A DNA stretch of 64,000 nt from Enterobacter oligotrophicus (GTDB taxonomy: Bacteria; Pseudomonadota; Gammaproteobacteria; Enterobacterales; Enterobacteriaceae), in the NCBI RefSeq assembly GCF_009176645.1, contig NZ_AP019007.1, forward strand, positions 806,001 to 870,000. The letters run 5' to 3'. Both the position numbers and the translations under genes were made by a program. Shown one piece after another: positions 9,277 to 18,922 of the stretch (its first letter is position 1; every line of letters starts with the position of its first letter). The notes below the pieces were generated by a model, which made no database searches, was not told where the DNA came from, and worked only from the letters and a program-made list of their open reading frames with translations.

Positions 9277-11439
9277 TTATTGACTGTCAGACTTATATTC
9301 GTACTCGTAATAGCCGTAATCCTGATAGCCGGTCGCACGACGGAAGATAGAGTTCAGAATGACCCCTTTCACCTCGATCCCGTTTTGCTCAAAGCGGCTC
9401 AGGCTGGTTTCCACTTCCTTCAGCGTGTTCACCGCGTAGCGCGCCACCATCAGGGTAGTGCCCGCGTGGCGACCTACCACGGCGGCGTCAGTGACGGCCA
9501 GGATAGGTGGCGTATCGATCAGCACCAGGTCGTAATGCTTACTCGCCCACTCAATCAACTGGGTGAAACGTTCGCTCATCAGCAGTTCCGACGGGTTCGG
9601 CGGCACCTGACCGCGTGGGATCAGGTCAAATTTCGGGATCGACGTCGGTTTCGCGCTTTCGCTGATCTCCCCTTTGCCAAGCAGGATTTCCGAGAGACCA
9701 TTGACGTTGTTGGTGCCCAGCAGCTCGTGGGTGTAACCCTTACGCATATCACAGTCGATCAGCAGCACGCGTTTATTGGTCTGGCTCACGACCGCCGCAA
9801 GGTTGGCGCAGACAAAGGTCTTACCAATTGACGGGCTGACACCGGTCATCATCAGGACGTTATTTTTGGCCTGCATCATGGCGAAGTGAAGGCTGGTGCG
9901 CAGGCTACGCACCGCTTCAATAGCGAGGTCTGTCGGGTTGCCGACGGCCAGCAGCTGGCTCTGTTTGTAACGCTTAACGCCTTTAACCGTTTTGACGCTG
10001 TCACGCGATTTCTGCCACTCCGACAGCGGAATGCTGGCGTAGACGCTGATACCGTTCTCTTCCAGTACCTGCGGGCTTTCGATACCGCGGTTGAACAGGG
10101 AGCGCAGCAGCACACCCACGATGGAGAGCATCAGACCGAGGATAATGCTGCCAAGAATAATCAGCGCTTTCTTCGGCTTCAGCACGCCAGGCTGGGTGAT
10201 CGCCGGGTCAACGATACGCACATCGCCCACGGTGCTGGCTTCGGTGATTTTCAGCTCCTGCTGTTTGTTCAGCAGTTGCATATAAACCTGCTGACCAGAT
10301 TCCACATCGCGGGTCAGGCGCACAATTTCCTGCTGCGTCTTCGGCATGGCGGTCACACGGTTGTTCAGCCTCGCCTTCTCTTCCTCCAGCGTCTGGCGTT
10401 TTTCCAGCAGCGTGCGGTAGGCCGGGTGGCGTTTGGTGTAGAGCTTGGAGATCTCCGCTTCTTTAAAGGTCAGTTCGTTCAGTTGCGCGTCAATGTTGAC
10501 CATCGAGTCGAGAACCGATTTCGCCTCCAGCGGCAGGTCGACGGAATCTTTATCCTGACGATAGGCATTCAGCTTGTTCTCGGCGGTATCCAGACGCGAG
10601 CGCACTTCCGGCAGTTGTCTGGCGAGGAAGGCCAGGCTTTTCGCCGCTTCCGCCGACTTACGCTCAACGTTCTGCTCAAGGTAGTTGCGGGTGATACTGT
10701 TGAGAATGTCGCGAATTTTGTCCTTATCTTCACCGGTAAAAGTCATGCTCAGGACACCGGTGTCCTTGCCATTTTCGGTAACGGTCAGGTTGTTTTGCAG
10801 GTTGTTGATCATCCCCAGGGTGGAGAATTTGGTGACCGTAAACTCACCGCCTTCCTGGGCATGGATCGCGCTGACCATCATGCTGACACCGTCTTTCGTC
10901 AGCATCTGCCCCACCTCACCGCGCGCACTAAAACCTGCGTCGCTGGTCAGCTGATACTGTTTCGGGCCAAGAACGGTCAGGGTGAAGGTCTGCTCAGCCC
11001 CGCCTTTCGGCAGCACAAAGTCTGTCACCTTAACGGTATCGTTGCTGCGCCCCATCAGGCGATCCCAGCCTGCACCAAATATCGGGAAGGTATTTTTGGT
11101 GACGGCGATATCAAGCCCCAGATCGTGAACGGTTTTACCCAGCACCAGGCGAGACTGGATCAGCTGAATTTCCGCTTCCGATGCGGGCGGCTTATTCGCC
11201 AACGCCGAACCGATATCCTGCACCAGTGAATTACCGGTGTTCTGCTCAATCTGCACCAGCGCATCGGCGCTGTAGATTGGCGTTGCAAAGAGCGTGTACA
11301 CCACGGCCGCCAGTGCAAAGACGGCAGTGATGCCCAGCACCCACCATTTCGCCTCTACAACGGTGCCCACCAGGCGACCAATATCGATTTCATCACTGCC
11401 CGAAGTCGGGGCGGCAGAAGGTCTTGTTTTTTCTGTCAT
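9277..11439 (-). CDS. wzc: Tyrosine autokinase Wzc, capsule co-polymerase
   Basis: 720-residue inner-membrane polysaccharide co-polymerase and BY-kinase that controls colanic acid chain length and works with Wza. Seen: an N-terminal Wzz domain between two membrane segments (near residues 33-52 and 425-447), then a cytoplasmic kinase with Walker A GVSPSIGKT, Walker A' LLIDCDMRKG and Walker B LVLIDTPP. A C-terminal tyrosine cluster (YQDYGYYEYEY) is the autophosphorylation tail dephosphorylated by Wzb. An upstream in-frame start was rejected because MTEKTRPS matches the known N-terminus and length. Confidence 0.97.
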   Translation of the reverse strand: MTEKTRPSAAPTSGSDEIDIGRLVGTVVEAKWWVLGITAVFALAAVVYTLFATPIYSADALVQIEQNTGNSLVQDIGSALANKPPASEAEIQLIQSRLVLGKTVHDLGLDIAVTKNTFPIFGAGWDRLMGRSNDTVKVTDFVLPKGGAEQTFTLTVLGPKQYQLTSDAGFSARGEVGQMLTKDGVSMMVSAIHAQEGGEFTVTKFSTLGMINNLQNNLTVTENGKDTGVLSMTFTGEDKDKIRDILNSITRNYLEQNVERKSAEAAKSLAFLARQLPEVRSRLDTAENKLNAYRQDKDSVDLPLEAKSVLDSMVNIDAQLNELTFKEAEISKLYTKRHPAYRTLLEKRQTLEEEKARLNNRVTAMPKTQQEIVRLTRDVESGQQVYMQLLNKQQELKITEASTVGDVRIVDPAITQPGVLKPKKALIILGSIILGLMLSIVGVLLRSLFNRGIESPQVLEENGISVYASIPLSEWQKSRDSVKTVKGVKRYKQSQLLAVGNPTDLAIEAVRSLRTSLHFAMMQAKNNVLMMTGVSPSIGKTFVCANLAAVVSQTNKRVLLIDCDMRKGYTHELLGTNNVNGLSEILLGKGEISESAKPTSIPKFDLIPRGQVPPNPSELLMSERFTQLIEWASKHYDLVLIDTPPILAVTDAAVVGRHAGTTLMVARYAVNTLKEVETSLSRFEQNGIEVKGVILNSIFRRATGYQDYGYYEYEYKSDSQ

Positions 11440-11441
11440 TG

Positions 11442-11885
11442 TTATCCCTGCTGAGCTTTCAGTGCCTGCGCCCACTGACGGGCAGACTGGTCAAGTAAGG
11501 TGTAAACCGCCTCAAATGCCTCACGGCTCTTGCGATACGGATCGGGGATTTCGCGTTCATTGTCCCAGTGACCAAACAGCATCACCTTGCCGCGCATCTC
11601 CGGCGCGATATCGCACAGTGCGTGAATGTGGCGTTTTTCCATCGCGAGGATCAGATCATATTCCCGGCACATCCGGCCGGAGACCTGACGGGCCGTGTGC
11701 CCGTCAAGGGAGATGTTGTGCTCCATTGCAACGCTTGACGCGCGCTCGTCGGCACCTTTGCCCACCAGCGCGCCAAGCCCTGCGGAGTCAACCGTTAACG
11801 CAGGCTGATAATTTTTCAGCAGCCGTTCAGCCGTCGGGGAACGGCAAATGTTCCCCACGCATACCACCAGAATTTTGTTAAACAT
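11442..11885 (-). CDS. wzb: Low-molecular-weight protein-tyrosine phosphatase Wzb
   Basis: 147-residue phosphatase that dephosphorylates the Wzc tyrosine tail, so that Wzc cycles between phosphorylation states during polymerisation. The active-site loop CVGNICRS (Cys9, Arg15) is at the N-terminus, and the general-acid Asp lies in the IPDPYRKS motif. It is two bases upstream of wzc and six bases after wza. Length equals E. coli Wzb. Confidence 0.97.
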   Translation of the reverse strand: MFNKILVVCVGNICRSPTAERLLKNYQPALTVDSAGLGALVGKGADERASSVAMEHNISLDGHTARQVSGRMCREYDLILAMEKRHIHALCDIAPEMRGKVMLFGHWDNEREIPDPYRKSREAFEAVYTLLDQSARQWAQALKAQQG

Positions 11886-11891
11886 CGCGGA

Positions 11892-13028
11892 TTACCAGGT
11901 ATGAATGTCGCGCGCCGTATCCGTCATGTAGCGAACGCCACTGATGGTTGGCAGCAACTGGTTGATCAGACGGTTCCAGCGGGCAACCGGCGCGGTAGTA
12001 ACATAGACCACATCGTATGGCTGGAGACGGAACTCCGTTGCCATGACCAGCGACGTCGCATCGGACATATCCAGCTGGTAGATGTTGGCAATCTTGCCTT
12101 TCGCGCCTTCGCCTTTCAGCGGACGGATCACGAAGATACCGCTGGCGTTCGAGGAGGTCAGATCGATGCCTTCCGCGTTACCCAGCGCTTCGGTCAGCGT
12201 CATGCCGCTGAAGTCCATCTTGAGGGTGCTCTGTTTCTTCACTTCACCCATCACGAACACTTTCAGATCGTCGTTGCGCGGTACATACAGGATGTCGCCC
12301 GGATAGAGCAGACGGTTCTGGGTCAGATCGCCGTTTTGCATCAGCGCCTGCAGCGAGATTCGTTGCTCTCTGCCTTCGTGGGTCAGAACGACGTTGCGCC
12401 AGTCGGCACCATCGGTTAAACCGCCGGCGGCGTTGATGGCATCCAGAACAGTCAGCGGTACGTTGGTGATGGCCTGCTGACCAGATTTGTTCACCTGGCC
12501 GGAGATATAGGCTTTCTGTGAGCGGAATGCGGCGATATTAACGTCCACCTGCGGGTCAGCGATGTACTGCGCTAAGCGGCCGGTAATATCACTACGGATC
12601 TCGGCAAGCGTTTTGCCTGCAACATGCACTTTGCCAATGTACGGATAGAACATGGTTCCGTCAGACTGCACCCAGTTACCGGTGTCGCTTGAGCTACGGT
12701 ACTGGCCCGCAGGTGTGGTCAGTTCAGGGTGATCCCAGACGGTGACGTTGATAACGTCTCCAGGCCCCACACGGTACTGGTAAGAGGCAATTTCCTGGTC
12801 CAGCGACATATTCGGCTGGGCAACATTCGGACGCGGGCGTAATTGTTCGACCAGACGCGGCGTCAATGGATACACATTCACCATTTTGTCGAGATCGAAA
12901 TCAGCATCCTGTTGTTTGATCACATCCTTGCCCATTGTTGACATATTGCTGCCGGGAAAGACCGTGCAACCACTCATCAAGGTCACAGACACCAATAATG
13001 GCATCAATTTCATTTTGGATTTCATCAT
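11892..13028 (-). CDS. wza: Outer-membrane polysaccharide export lipoprotein Wza
   Basis: 378-residue outer-membrane translocon for colanic acid; forms an octameric channel with Wzc below it. A lipobox ending LMSGC places the acylated cysteine at residue 21. The following [19 protein letters not shown] is the polysaccharide-export domain, followed by SLBB-type repeats and a C-terminal amphipathic segment ([15 protein letters not shown]) that forms the pore helix. It is the first gene of the capsule operon, behind a leader of more than 450 bases. Confidence 0.97.
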   Translation of the reverse strand: MMKSKMKLMPLLVSVTLMSGCTVFPGSNMSTMGKDVIKQQDADFDLDKMVNVYPLTPRLVEQLRPRPNVAQPNMSLDQEIASYQYRVGPGDVINVTVWDHPELTTPAGQYRSSSDTGNWVQSDGTMFYPYIGKVHVAGKTLAEIRSDITGRLAQYIADPQVDVNIAAFRSQKAYISGQVNKSGQQAITNVPLTVLDAINAAGGLTDGADWRNVVLTHEGREQRISLQALMQNGDLTQNRLLYPGDILYVPRNDDLKVFVMGEVKKQSTLKMDFSGMTLTEALGNAEGIDLTSSNASGIFVIRPLKGEGAKGKIANIYQLDMSDATSLVMATEFRLQPYDVVYVTTAPVARWNRLINQLLPTISGVRYMTDTARDIHTW

Positions 13029-13199
13029 TGATTATTTATCACTTTGGCAGAGTAATTATCCTGTGCAATTAAATAAGCGCGGGTCGTTTTAGCATTCAGG
13101 ATGCAGTTAACCAAATAGAAATATAACTGGCATCAGTCCTAAAAAAAGGCTTATTCATCCATTGGCTATTGACAGAATAATCGAGGCTGATTCACACGC

Positions 13200-13244
13200 T
13201 TTCAGGCACGCTACCGCCCTTGGCTTTCAGTTACCAATCCACTG
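13200..13244 (-). promoter_or_regulatory. JUMPstart / ops element (RfaH recruitment)
   Basis: On the minus strand this segment reads CAGTG, then GGTAACTG, then GGGCGGTAGCGTGCC. The last part contains the ops core GGCGGTAGCGTG (13207-13218). Ops in the transcribed leader of long surface-polysaccharide operons pauses RNA polymerase and recruits the antiterminator RfaH. It lies about 180 bases before the wza start. The match to the known element is nearly exact; RfaH dependence is inferred. Confidence 0.88.
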
Positions 13245-13487
13245 ACTAAACAATGTGTTATGGATATACACCCTCTTGGATAAGGTCTTCTGGAAAATAT
13301 ATCAGCCAGTTCTTATACCTGACTGATAATGAATTACCGTCACTAAAGACCGAGACAAAAATAGCAACAAGGATATTTAACATTTGATGCTGGAAGAATT
13401 GTTGCAGCTAACCTAATAGCAGGCAAGGAGACAACCATCCGAACCGCGGTTTTTAAGAATAATATTAAGAGCAAATTTTTAAAGTTT

Positions 13488-13501
13488 TAGGATTTTCTTT
13501 A
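13488..13501 (-). promoter_or_regulatory. RcsAB box-like site upstream of wza
   Basis: Minus-strand TAAAGAAAATCCTA closely resembles the RcsAB box recalled for E. coli wza (TAAAGAAACTCCTA; one difference). RcsA-RcsB binding there activates the colanic acid operon under envelope stress. It is about 460 bases before the wza start and upstream of the JUMPstart, leaving room for a promoter in between. I could not fix the -10/-35 boxes. Confidence 0.7.
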
Positions 13502-13722
13502 TATTGACAAAATGGGTATTAAAACCACTTACTGCGATATATCCTAAATATTGCCATTAATATTTAAATCCTTCTCTTAACCTTATTTACACCGTCAAAA
13601 GTATGCTCTCTTTTTTTCAGGATCTATTAAGAGAAATCTCACCCCGGCATTGCAATTTCCGCCAGCTTTATCCATGATCGAAGTGTGACATTAGTCATAT
13701 AACAGAAGGTATTGCTATTACT

Positions 13723-15306
13723 ATGGAATGGATTGCCGATCCATCAATCTGGGCCGGACTGGTCACGCTGGTCGTCATCGAATTAGTGCTCGGTATCGAT
13801 AATCTGGTCTTTATCGCCATCCTCGCCGAAAAGCTGCCCCCTTCACAGCGCGACCGCGCGCGCGTCACGGGCTTATTACTGGCGATGGTGATGCGTTTGC
13901 TGCTGCTGGCCTCAATCTCCTGGCTGGTCACCCTCACCAAACCGCTGTTCGCCGTTCATGGCCTCAGCTTTAGCGCCCGCGACCTGATTATGCTTTTTGG
14001 CGGGTTGTTCCTGCTCTTCAAAGCAACGGTCGAACTGAACGAGCGGCTTGAAGGGAAAGACAGCGAAAACCCTACCCAGCGCCGGGGCGCGAAGTTCTGG
14101 CCGGTTGTGGCGCAAATCGTGGTGCTGGATGCCGTCTTTTCGCTGGACTCGGTCATCACCGCTGTCGGGATGGTGGACCATCTGGCCGTTATGATGGCCG
14201 CAGTGATCATCGCCATCACGTTGATGGTTATGGCGAGCAAGGCACTGACACGCTTTGTAAACAGCCACCCGACCATCGTTATCCTGTGTCTGAGCTTCCT
14301 GCTGATGATCGGCTTTAGCCTGGTGGCAGATGGTTTTGGCTTCCACATTCCAAAAGGCTATCTGTATGCCGCGATTGGCTTCTCGGTGATGATTGAAGCG
14401 CTCAATCAACTGGCGATTTTCAACCGCCGCCGCTTCCTCTCCGCGAATCAGACCCTTCGTCAGCGCACCGCCGACACGGTAATGCGTCTGCTAAGCGGAC
14501 AAAAAGAGGATGCCGAGCTGGACGCCGAATCCTCTGCGATGCTTGCCGACCAGAGTGACAACCCGCTCTTTAACCCGCAGGAGCGGCGGATGATTGAGCG
14601 CGTGCTCAATCTGAACCAGCGCTCGGTGAGCAGCATCATGACCTCCCGACACGACATCGAACATATCGATCTGACCGCGCCGGAGGCGCAAATTCGAACC
14701 CTGCTGGATAAAAACCAGCACACCCGCGTCGTCGTAACCGGTGGTGAAGAGGAGGAAGAACTGCTGGGCGTGGTACACGTGATCGACCTGCTGCAACAGC
14801 AACTCCACGGCGAGCCGCTTAATTTGCGCGCGCTGGTGCGCCAGCCACTGGTGTTCCCGGAGGCGCTGCCGTTACTCTCCGCGCTGGAGCAGTTCCGCAA
14901 CGCGCGCACGCACTTCGCTTTTGTGGTGGATGAGTTTGGTTCCGTTGAAGGGCTGGTGACGCTGAGCGACGTGATGGAAACCATCGCCGGTAACCTGCCG
15001 AATGAAGTGGACGAGATTGATGCCCGCCACGACATTCAAAAGAACGCTGACGGCACCTGGACGGCGAATGGTCATATGCCGCTTGAGGATCTGGTGCAGT
15101 ACGTGCCGCTACCCCTGGATGATAAACGCGAGTATCACACGATTGCCGGTTTGTTGATGGAGTATCTGCAACGCATTCCGGAACCCGGCGAAGAAGTTCA
15201 GGTGGGGGAATATATGATTAAAACGTTACAGGTTGAGAGTCATCGCGTACAGAAGGTGCAACTGATACCGCTACGCACCGAGGATGAAATGGATTTTGAA
15301 GTGTAG
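13723..15306 (+). CDS. yegH: TerC-type membrane protein with CBS and CorC domains, YegH
   Basis: 527 residues, same length as E. coli YegH. Domains in order: a TerC-like integral membrane domain (about residues 1-230, acidic [11 protein letters not shown] and [15 protein letters not shown] motifs in helices), two CBS modules (about 300-430) and a C-terminal CorC/HlyC transporter-associated domain. The architecture suggests metal-ion transport or sensing at the inner membrane, but the substrate is unknown. A strong terminator follows at once. It is transcribed divergently from the capsule operon. Confidence 0.92.
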   Translation: MEWIADPSIWAGLVTLVVIELVLGIDNLVFIAILAEKLPPSQRDRARVTGLLLAMVMRLLLLASISWLVTLTKPLFAVHGLSFSARDLIMLFGGLFLLFKATVELNERLEGKDSENPTQRRGAKFWPVVAQIVVLDAVFSLDSVITAVGMVDHLAVMMAAVIIAITLMVMASKALTRFVNSHPTIVILCLSFLLMIGFSLVADGFGFHIPKGYLYAAIGFSVMIEALNQLAIFNRRRFLSANQTLRQRTADTVMRLLSGQKEDAELDAESSAMLADQSDNPLFNPQERRMIERVLNLNQRSVSSIMTSRHDIEHIDLTAPEAQIRTLLDKNQHTRVVVTGGEEEEELLGVVHVIDLLQQQLHGEPLNLRALVRQPLVFPEALPLLSALEQFRNARTHFAFVVDEFGSVEGLVTLSDVMETIAGNLPNEVDEIDARHDIQKNADGTWTANGHMPLEDLVQYVPLPLDDKREYHTIAGLLMEYLQRIPEPGEEVQVGEYMIKTLQVESHRVQKVQLIPLRTEDEMDFEV

Positions 15307-15314
15307 GTAAAAAC

Positions 15315-15340
15315 AAAACGGCAACCCCGTTGCCGTTTTT
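15315..15340. terminator. Rho-independent terminator after yegH
   Basis: Perfect 11-base-pair hairpin AAAACGGCAAC-CCC-GTTGCCGTTTT followed by T. The A-rich left arm means it can also end asmA-side transcripts coming from the right. Confidence 0.9.
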
Positions 15341-15350
15341 AGTGTTTGCA

Positions 15351-15370
15351 CCCTCTCCCACAGGAGAGGG
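15351..15370. repeat. Small inverted repeat CCCTCTCC/GGAGAGGG
   Basis: An 8-base stem with loop CACA, between the convergent yegH and asmA ends. The same motif recurs after ddc (59970-59991). It looks like a short dispersed hairpin common between enterobacterial genes. Confidence 0.6.
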
Positions 15371-15392
15371 TATCAGGCCGCATCCCACACGC

Positions 15393-17243
15393 TCACAGCT
15401 TGTCTAACAGCTTCTTCACGTCTTTTCCGGTCTGGGAGTCTTTGTTGCGATCCGCCCAGTTGTTCAGCCGACGTTTTGCTTCATCCTGCAGATGCTTACG
15501 CAGGATCTGGTCTACCTGCAGACTGTAATTCAGCGCCTGCCATTTTCCATAGACGTTCAGCGGAATGGGTGTCTCTTTCAGGAAGTCCACCAGCTCACCC
15601 TCACCTTTCCAGCCGCCGAGCACGCGGACATTAAAGCGGGTATCTGCCGTCTCTTTGATGAGATCAAGCGTTCCCGTACCGGTTAATGCCAGCAGGGATG
15701 AGGTTCCCTGCATATCATCCAGAGAAAGTTGCCCTTTCTCCAGCGTCAGCTGGCTGGTAAAGCTATCAAGACGGGTTGCGCTGTCGTAATTCTCACTGGC
15801 CTTCACATTGCTGCTGCGTTCAACAGCCTGCTGCACCAGTTGCTGGAAGTTAAGCCCCTCCATGCGGGTATCTTTCAGCTCGACATGTGCCTGACCCTGC
15901 CAGTTATGACGGAACGCATCGGCATCAATCTTCATGCCGGAGAAGTCCCCTGCCAGCGTCAGTTGCCCCGTCAGTGCAATCGGGTAATTAAAGGCTTTGA
16001 GGATCGTACCAATCTCAACGTTTTCAAGACGCGGCTGGAACTCAGCGCTGGAAATATCTTTACGGACATCCAGCGTCCCCGGCAGAGACAGATGCCCTGC
16101 CCCCATCTTGCCGCTCAGTTCAGAGATAACCAGCAGACCATTGTGGTTGAACATCTGGCTGCTGACATCGGTAAAATCAATGCCACGCCAGCGAACGCTG
16201 TTGGCTTTCAGCAGAATGTCAGCCGTAAACCCGCGCAGCCCGTTGTAGTCAGGTTGTTCAAGGTTAGACGAGATAACCGGACGCGACTGCGCCATCTGGC
16301 TTTGCCCGGTCTGGGCAACATCGCTGTCAGCGGCACTGACCGGTTGAGGCGGGAGCAGGTTCTCCAGGTTCAGCTTATCGAACTGCAGATCAAAGACCCA
16401 TTTCGGCTTTTCTTCGAGGGAGACGCTCGCCTGTCCTTTCAGACTGCTGTCATTGGCCTGCAGGTTGAGATTATTCAGCGCCAGCTGTTTTTGCTCTTCG
16501 CGCCACACAGCCTGCAGCGTCCCCTGGCCCACGATGCCTTTTGTCGGAAGATCGGCCCCCGACAACTGCCAGTTGAGCTGCTGGATATCCGCCGTCAGTT
16601 GATGCGGATAGTCTGAGGCGTTCACATTGGCATTCAGCGATAACGTCAGATCGCGCTGATCGCGGTTGACCCGCCCGGAGAATTCCATCGTGCCAATATG
16701 GTTCGCATCCTGCTCCATCTTCAGGTTGATGTTGCGCACGGTGATCTGCTCGTCGTCCTCATGCTGGAAGACCAGCACGCTGTCAGCGACTTTCAGGTTA
16801 CCGATATCAAACGACCAGCCGGTATCAGAAGGCACATCAGGCAAGGTATTTTCGCGCGGGGCGACCGGAGCGTCCGCCTGACGGACAGCTTCCGTTTGCG
16901 GCGTAAGCTGGATCACCGCCCCTTTCAGCATCACCTGATCAACCTGCAGCTGGTGCGAGAGGAGCGGGATCAGCGCCACATCCAGACGCATGTTGTCCGC
17001 CGACACCAGCGGCTGGGATGCTCCTGGTGCAGTTAACGACATGCGGCCAGAAAGAATGCTAAGTTGAGGCCAGACATGCCAGCGCAGCGGCCCGTCCAGC
17101 TTAAGTTCATAACCACTGCGTGCTTCAACCTGCCGCACCATATACGCGCGAAAGTCATTCGGGTTAACCAGTAGCACCAACGCCGAAAGGCCAGCAACCA
17201 GCACCACCAGCAAAATCATCAGCGTTGTCAGAACTCTTCTCAT
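15393..17243 (-). CDS. asmA: Outer-membrane assembly/lipid-transport protein AsmA
   Basis: 616-residue AsmA family protein: one N-terminal membrane anchor (about residues 7-27, TLMILLVVLVAGLSALVLLV) and a large periplasmic part rich in beta strands, with the AsmA C-terminal domain around residues 450-560. Family members act as bridge-like lipid transporters between the membranes; E. coli asmA was found as a suppressor of OmpF assembly mutants. It starts at 17243 behind a GAGGA ribosome site, 22 bases after dcd, so the two form an operon. Confidence 0.95.
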   Translation of the reverse strand: MRRVLTTLMILLVVLVAGLSALVLLVNPNDFRAYMVRQVEARSGYELKLDGPLRWHVWPQLSILSGRMSLTAPGASQPLVSADNMRLDVALIPLLSHQLQVDQVMLKGAVIQLTPQTEAVRQADAPVAPRENTLPDVPSDTGWSFDIGNLKVADSVLVFQHEDDEQITVRNINLKMEQDANHIGTMEFSGRVNRDQRDLTLSLNANVNASDYPHQLTADIQQLNWQLSGADLPTKGIVGQGTLQAVWREEQKQLALNNLNLQANDSSLKGQASVSLEEKPKWVFDLQFDKLNLENLLPPQPVSAADSDVAQTGQSQMAQSRPVISSNLEQPDYNGLRGFTADILLKANSVRWRGIDFTDVSSQMFNHNGLLVISELSGKMGAGHLSLPGTLDVRKDISSAEFQPRLENVEIGTILKAFNYPIALTGQLTLAGDFSGMKIDADAFRHNWQGQAHVELKDTRMEGLNFQQLVQQAVERSSNVKASENYDSATRLDSFTSQLTLEKGQLSLDDMQGTSSLLALTGTGTLDLIKETADTRFNVRVLGGWKGEGELVDFLKETPIPLNVYGKWQALNYSLQVDQILRKHLQDEAKRRLNNWADRNKDSQTGKDVKKLLDKL

Positions 17244-17265
17244 GGCATCCTCAGTGGACTAACAA

Positions 17266-17847
17266 TCAGTCTTTATCAATACGACTGGCGACCGCACCCT
17301 GCTGGTCGCGATATTTTGCGTCCTGGCGGCGGTTATAAGGCCGATCCGCTGGCCCCGTCAGGGGTTCAAAGCTCAGCGCACCAATCATCATGCCCGGACG
17401 CAGTGCCAGCGGCAGCTTACCGGCATTGAAGAACTCCAGCACAATGCGACCCGACCAACCTGGATCGATGCGGTGCGCGGTGACGTGCACCATCAGGCCC
17501 AGACGCGCCAGTGAGGAGCGGCCATCAAGCCAGCCAACCAGATCCGCAGGCAGCGTCACAGACTCAAAGGTGACAGCCAGCGCCAGCTCACCGGGATGAA
17601 GATAAAAGGCTTCGCCATCGTCGAGAACAATTTCGTCACTCATGACGCGATCCAGCGCAGCACTCACTTCATCTTTTGGCCCGCTAAGGTCAATAAACGG
17701 TGCCGTGTGGCCGCTGAACGTGCGGAATTTATTGCCCAGACGCACATCAACGGTAACGCCGTTAATGCGCTCCACGGGCGGTCGCGGGGTGATAGACAGG
17801 CGGCCTTCATCCAGCCAGGCTTCTATATCGCGGTCACAAAGACGCAT
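17266..17847 (-). CDS. dcd: dCTP deaminase
   Basis: 193-residue homotrimeric enzyme deaminating dCTP to dUTP, the main source of dUMP for thymidylate. The N-terminus [15 protein letters not shown] and the [15 protein letters not shown] active-site segment (with the catalytic Glu) match the family exactly. A GGAGAAAG ribosome site precedes the ATG. It lies between udk and asmA on the same strand, as in E. coli. Confidence 0.97.
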   Translation of the reverse strand: MRLCDRDIEAWLDEGRLSITPRPPVERINGVTVDVRLGNKFRTFSGHTAPFIDLSGPKDEVSAALDRVMSDEIVLDDGEAFYLHPGELALAVTFESVTLPADLVGWLDGRSSLARLGLMVHVTAHRIDPGWSGRIVLEFFNAGKLPLALRPGMMIGALSFEPLTGPADRPYNRRQDAKYRDQQGAVASRIDKD

Positions 17848-17938
17848 GGCACTTTCTCCTTTCGTGCATCGTGCCCTGCAGCTTTACAGGCTCAGGGCAA
17901 AACCAGGTTATCTCTGAACGGTACACAATTCGCGCAGC

Positions 17939-18580
17939 TTATTCAAAAAACTGACTGATTTTCGCTTTTAAGATATCAATGGCGATACGGTTTTTACCGC
18001 CGCGCGGCACGATAATATCGGCGTATTGCTTGGAAGGCTCGATAAATTGCAGGAACATCGGGCGAACCGTTTTCTGGTATTGCGCCATCACCGAGTCCAT
18101 AGAACGACCACGCTCGTTAACGTCGCGCTTGATGCGGCGCATCAGGCAGATATCCAGTGGCGTATCGACGAAAATCGAGAAGTTCATTGATTCGCGCAGT
18201 CGCGCGTCGGTCAGCAGCAGAATGCCTTCAAGGATAATGACCTTCTTCGGCTCAATGCGCACGGTTTCCTGAGTGCGGGTATGTTCTACATAACTGTAGA
18301 CCGGCAATTCAATCGCCTGGCCGCTCTTAAGGGCTTCTAAATGCTGGAACAGCAGGCTGTGATCCATTGCATTTGGGTGGTCGTAGTTGGTTTTTACGCG
18401 CTCTTCCATCGAAAGATGGGATTGGTCTTTGTAATAGCTGTCTTCGGGAATAACGCCGATGTGCTCATCACCAACTTGTTCACGCAGTTCGCGATAAAGC
18501 GTACTGGCAATAAGACTTTTACCTGAAGCCGATGCGCCGGCGATGCCTATAATGACGCACTGATGAGACTTATCAGTCAT
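17939..18580 (-). CDS. udk: Uridine/cytidine kinase
   Basis: 213-residue pyrimidine salvage kinase phosphorylating uridine and cytidine with GTP/ATP. The P-loop GASASGKS is near residues 14-21. DHPNAMDHS and an Arg-rich lid segment ([11 protein letters not shown]) follow. It is transcribed away from yegE and ends 91 bases before dcd, so it probably heads the udk-dcd-asmA unit. Confidence 0.97.
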   Translation of the reverse strand: MTDKSHQCVIIGIAGASASGKSLIASTLYRELREQVGDEHIGVIPEDSYYKDQSHLSMEERVKTNYDHPNAMDHSLLFQHLEALKSGQAIELPVYSYVEHTRTQETVRIEPKKVIILEGILLLTDARLRESMNFSIFVDTPLDICLMRRIKRDVNERGRSMDSVMAQYQKTVRPMFLQFIEPSKQYADIIVPRGGKNRIAIDILKAKISQFFE

Positions 18581-18922
18581 AAATTTAGCGACCTGATTAA
18601 CCTGGATGTTAAGGAAGGACGACGCCGGAGCGTCAAACGCGGCAATTATAGGGATTTCGCGGGCATGATACCAGTCGAATGCGCAGGTTATGCGAGACGC
18701 CCTGAAAAGTGGCTTTTGCTCCCTTAGCGAAATTTAAACGACCACTTTTTCAGCGTTTAACAGGATTTTTTTGCAGAGTAACTATTTAATAAGTCTATGA
18801 TGTCAAATTCTGAGCAGTCGGCATATGAATTGTAAATTGTTTGTACTAGCATAAACCAAATTCTTAATTTCACGCGCCCGGACCTGGCTCCTGACGGCAT
18901 GGCGTCCCTGGATAATGCGGTA
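18581..18922. other. Divergent udk-yegE intergenic region
   Basis: 342 bases holding the promoters of udk (left) and yegE (right). An imperfect hairpin pairs AAAAGTGG near 18705 with CCACTTTT near 18741. No recognisable operator and no convincing small gene. Confidence 0.5.

Larger units (their letters stand above)
13029..13722. other. Intergenic regulatory region between wza and yegH
   Basis: 694 bases separating divergent wza and yegH. Besides the JUMPstart and the RcsAB-like box, it holds a perfect 10-base palindrome AACCGCGGTT (13442-13451) and AT-rich stretches that could carry both promoters. No open frame looks real here. Confidence 0.7.

Noticed and set aside
9886..11229. 447-codon open frame opposite wzc
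   Set aside because: Shadow of wzc; no recognisable domain.
13442..13470. TAAGAATAATATTAAGA as an RcsAB box
   Set aside because: Some resemblance, but the site at 13488-13501 matches the recalled wza box much better.
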